Positions 6,633-7,587 of a stretch of DNA of 7,587 nt are shown piece by piece (the first letter of the stretch is position 1; each line of letters starts with the position of its first letter). The notes under the pieces were generated by a model. That model saw nothing but the letters and a program-made list of their open reading frames with translations, was not told where the DNA came from and made no database searches. A program made the translations under genes and the position numbers. The stretch covers positions 2,309 through 9,895 of the forward strand of contig PQAQ01000207.1 in the NCBI GenBank assembly GCA_003105305.1, read 5' to 3'. The DNA is from Candidatus Methylomirabilota bacterium (GTDB lineage: Bacteria > Methylomirabilota > Methylomirabilia > Methylomirabilales > Methylomirabilaceae).

Positions 6633-7415
6633 GTGACCCGCAGGGGAGCGCGACGTAGTTCGCGCTTAAGGCAGGGCGCCCGTGCGACCATTCTCTGTGT
6701 GTTAGTGGTCGGATTGGGATGGCTGGTCTGGCAACGAGTGTCACTCGCCGTATCGATGGACTATTTTCGGATCAACAATTTTGTCGTTGAGGGCAATCAG
6801 CGAGTGCCGAGTGCGGTGATCATCGAGAGCTTAGGCCTGACGGCTGATTCCAGCATCTTCCAGGTCGATTTGCGGGCGCTTGCTTTACAGGTCGGACGCA
6901 ATCCCTGGATCAAAACGGTTCGGGTGAGCAGGCGCCTCCCGGCAACCCTGCAGGTGCATGTGTCCGAGCGCGAGGCGCGCGCCGTTGCGATAGCCGATCG
7001 TGCCTACCTGATCAGCGAGGACGGGCTGATTCTGCAAGAGGCCTCATCTGTCGAGATGGCCGTTCTTCCGCTCTTGAGGCTCTATGCGGACCATCCGCTT
7101 GGAACGGGAGAGCGGATCGATCCCGCTCGCGTCGAACGGGGGGCGCGCCTGTGGCAGCGGTTCCATCATGGCGCCTTGGGAGCGGATGTGCAGGCGCGCG
7201 AGATTCAACTGAAAGGCGACGGAAGCTACCATGTCGTACTTGGTCCGGGCTTGCCGTCCCTCTATTTCGGGGAGGGGGACGACGTGCAGCGTCAGTTGGA
7301 TCGGTTGGCGCGGGTGCTTGAGGTGCGCAGGGCCCCCCTGCGCGCATTGGAATATGCCGATTTGCGGTTCGCCGATAAGGTGATCGTGAAGCCGCTTTCG
7401 AAGGAGGGCGCATGA
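6633..7415 (+). CDS. ftsQ: Cell division protein FtsQ (POTRA domain)
   Basis: FtsQ (DivIB in Gram-positives) is a bitopic inner-membrane protein that links early and late divisome proteins and binds FtsL/FtsB. From GTG 6633 the protein has 260 residues. It has a cytoplasmic tail with seven Arg in the first 17 residues, one membrane helix (about 18-40, ATILCVLVVGLGWLVW core), then a periplasmic POTRA domain from about residue 43. That domain contains FRINNFVVEGNQRVPSAVI, NPWIKTVRVSRRLP and LQVHVSEREARAVA. A second periplasmic FtsQ domain follows (LISEDGLILQE onward). The start is uncertain: the frame is open back to TTG 6513, which would give 300 residues and a 44-bp overlap with murB, and TTG 6597 is another option. 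The stop overlaps the ftsA ATG in an ATGA. The family call rests on the POTRA pattern plus position before ftsA; sequence conservation in FtsQ is low. Confidence 0.92.
   Translation: MTRRGARRSSRLRQGARATILCVLVVGLGWLVWQRVSLAVSMDYFRINNFVVEGNQRVPSAVIIESLGLTADSSIFQVDLRALALQVGRNPWIKTVRVSRRLPATLQVHVSEREARAVAIADRAYLISEDGLILQEASSVEMAVLPLLRLYADHPLGTGERIDPARVERGARLWQRFHHGALGADVQAREIQLKGDGSYHVVLGPGLPSLYFGEGDDVQRQLDRLARVLEVRRAPLRALEYADLRFADKVIVKPLSKEGA
7401..7407 (+). promoter_or_regulatory. Strong ribosome binding site of ftsA
   Basis: AAGGAGG lies four bases before ATG 7412. It is the strongest Shine-Dalgarno sequence in the window and sits inside the last codons of ftsQ. This may let ftsA be translated at a higher rate than ftsQ, as expected if FtsA is needed in more copies. 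Confidence 0.75.
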
Positions 7416-7587
7416 GCCGTAAGGGTGAGATCGTCACAGGGCTCGACATCGGCACGACCAAGATTTGCGTCATCGTCGCTGAAGTGACAGATAGTGGAGT
7501 CGAGATCATCGGATGCGGGATCAGCCCGTCACAGGGACTCAAGAGGGGTGTCGTCGTCAATATCGATGTGACGGTTGAGTCGATCAG
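7412..7587 (+). CDS. ftsA: Cell division protein FtsA, N-terminal fragment (3' end outside window)
   Basis: FtsA is an actin-like ATPase that tethers FtsZ filaments to the membrane and recruits later divisome proteins. The frame opens at ATG 7412 and runs 58 complete codons to the window edge without a stop. It begins MSRKGEIVTGLDIGTTKICV; residues 10-17 (GLDIGTTK) are the phosphate-1 motif of the actin/Hsp70 ATPase fold. GCGISPSQGLKRGVVVNID follows, matching the usual FtsA pattern of PS-x-GL-(K/R)-x-G-V-V-V-N-I-(D/E). The start overlaps the ftsQ stop (ATGA) behind a strong Shine-Dalgarno sequence. MreB and other actin-like proteins are excluded by this second motif and by the ftsQ neighbour. 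Most of the protein, including the C-terminal amphipathic helix, lies outside. Confidence 0.95.
   Translation, partial: MSRKGEIVTGLDIGTTKICVIVAEVTDSGVEIIGCGISPSQGLKRGVVVNIDVTVESI

Noticed and set aside
1..7587. A hidden accessory system (defence, mobile element, biosynthetic cluster)
   Set aside because: All eight genes are standard dcw members on one strand, with almost no intergenic space and no terminal repeats, integrase, transposase or composition break that I can see.

Overview
The window is an ordinary but well-preserved stretch of a bacterial division and cell wall (dcw) cluster. All genes are on the + strand, in the order mraY (3' part only) - murD - ftsW - murG - murC - murB - ftsQ - ftsA (5' part only). 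Every protein-coding stretch is accounted for. I see no RNA gene, insertion sequence, CRISPR array, prophage, toxin-antitoxin or defence gene, and no sign of an undescribed multi-gene system.

Organism: the DNA is clearly GC-rich. The gene set fits a bacterium that makes standard DAP- or Lys-type peptidoglycan and divides with an FtsA/FtsQ/FtsW divisome. murB sits between murC and ftsQ, and no ddl lies next to it. This differs from the E. coli order (murC-ddlB-ftsQ) and from the murC-murB-ddl-ftsQ order I recall for Geobacter-like Deltaproteobacteria. A Gram-negative lineage near Deltaproteobacteria, Nitrospirae or NC10 (Methylomirabilis-like) is my best guess, with low confidence because no marker here is decisive.

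Layout: nt 1-531 carry the C-terminal half of MraY, which makes lipid I. MurD (545-1927) adds D-Glu in the cytoplasm. FtsW (1924-3039) is the septal SEDS glycosyltransferase. MurG (3036-4199) makes lipid II. MurC (4192-5613) adds L-Ala to UDP-MurNAc, and MurB (5636-6556) makes UDP-MurNAc itself. FtsQ (about 6633-7415) is the divisome bitopic scaffold protein, and FtsA (7412 onward) is the actin-like anchor for FtsZ. murD/ftsW, ftsW/murG and ftsQ/ftsA overlap by 4 bp (ATGA), and murG/murC overlap by 8 bp. The only gaps are 13 bp (mraY-murD), 22 bp (murC-murB) and about 76 bp (murB-ftsQ). This is a single co-transcribed, translationally coupled operon with no promoter or terminator I can support inside it.

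Second-look points: (1) FtsW has Glu where the catalytic Asp of the SEDS motif HTDF is expected. (2) A degenerate 7-bp periodic repeat with dyad character forms the 3' end of murC and encodes its last residues. (3) A perfect 11-bp hairpin lies inside a conserved motif of murG. (4) MurB carries Cys at the proton-donor Ser position. (5) The FtsQ start is ambiguous, and the murB-ftsQ gap contains a small dyad.
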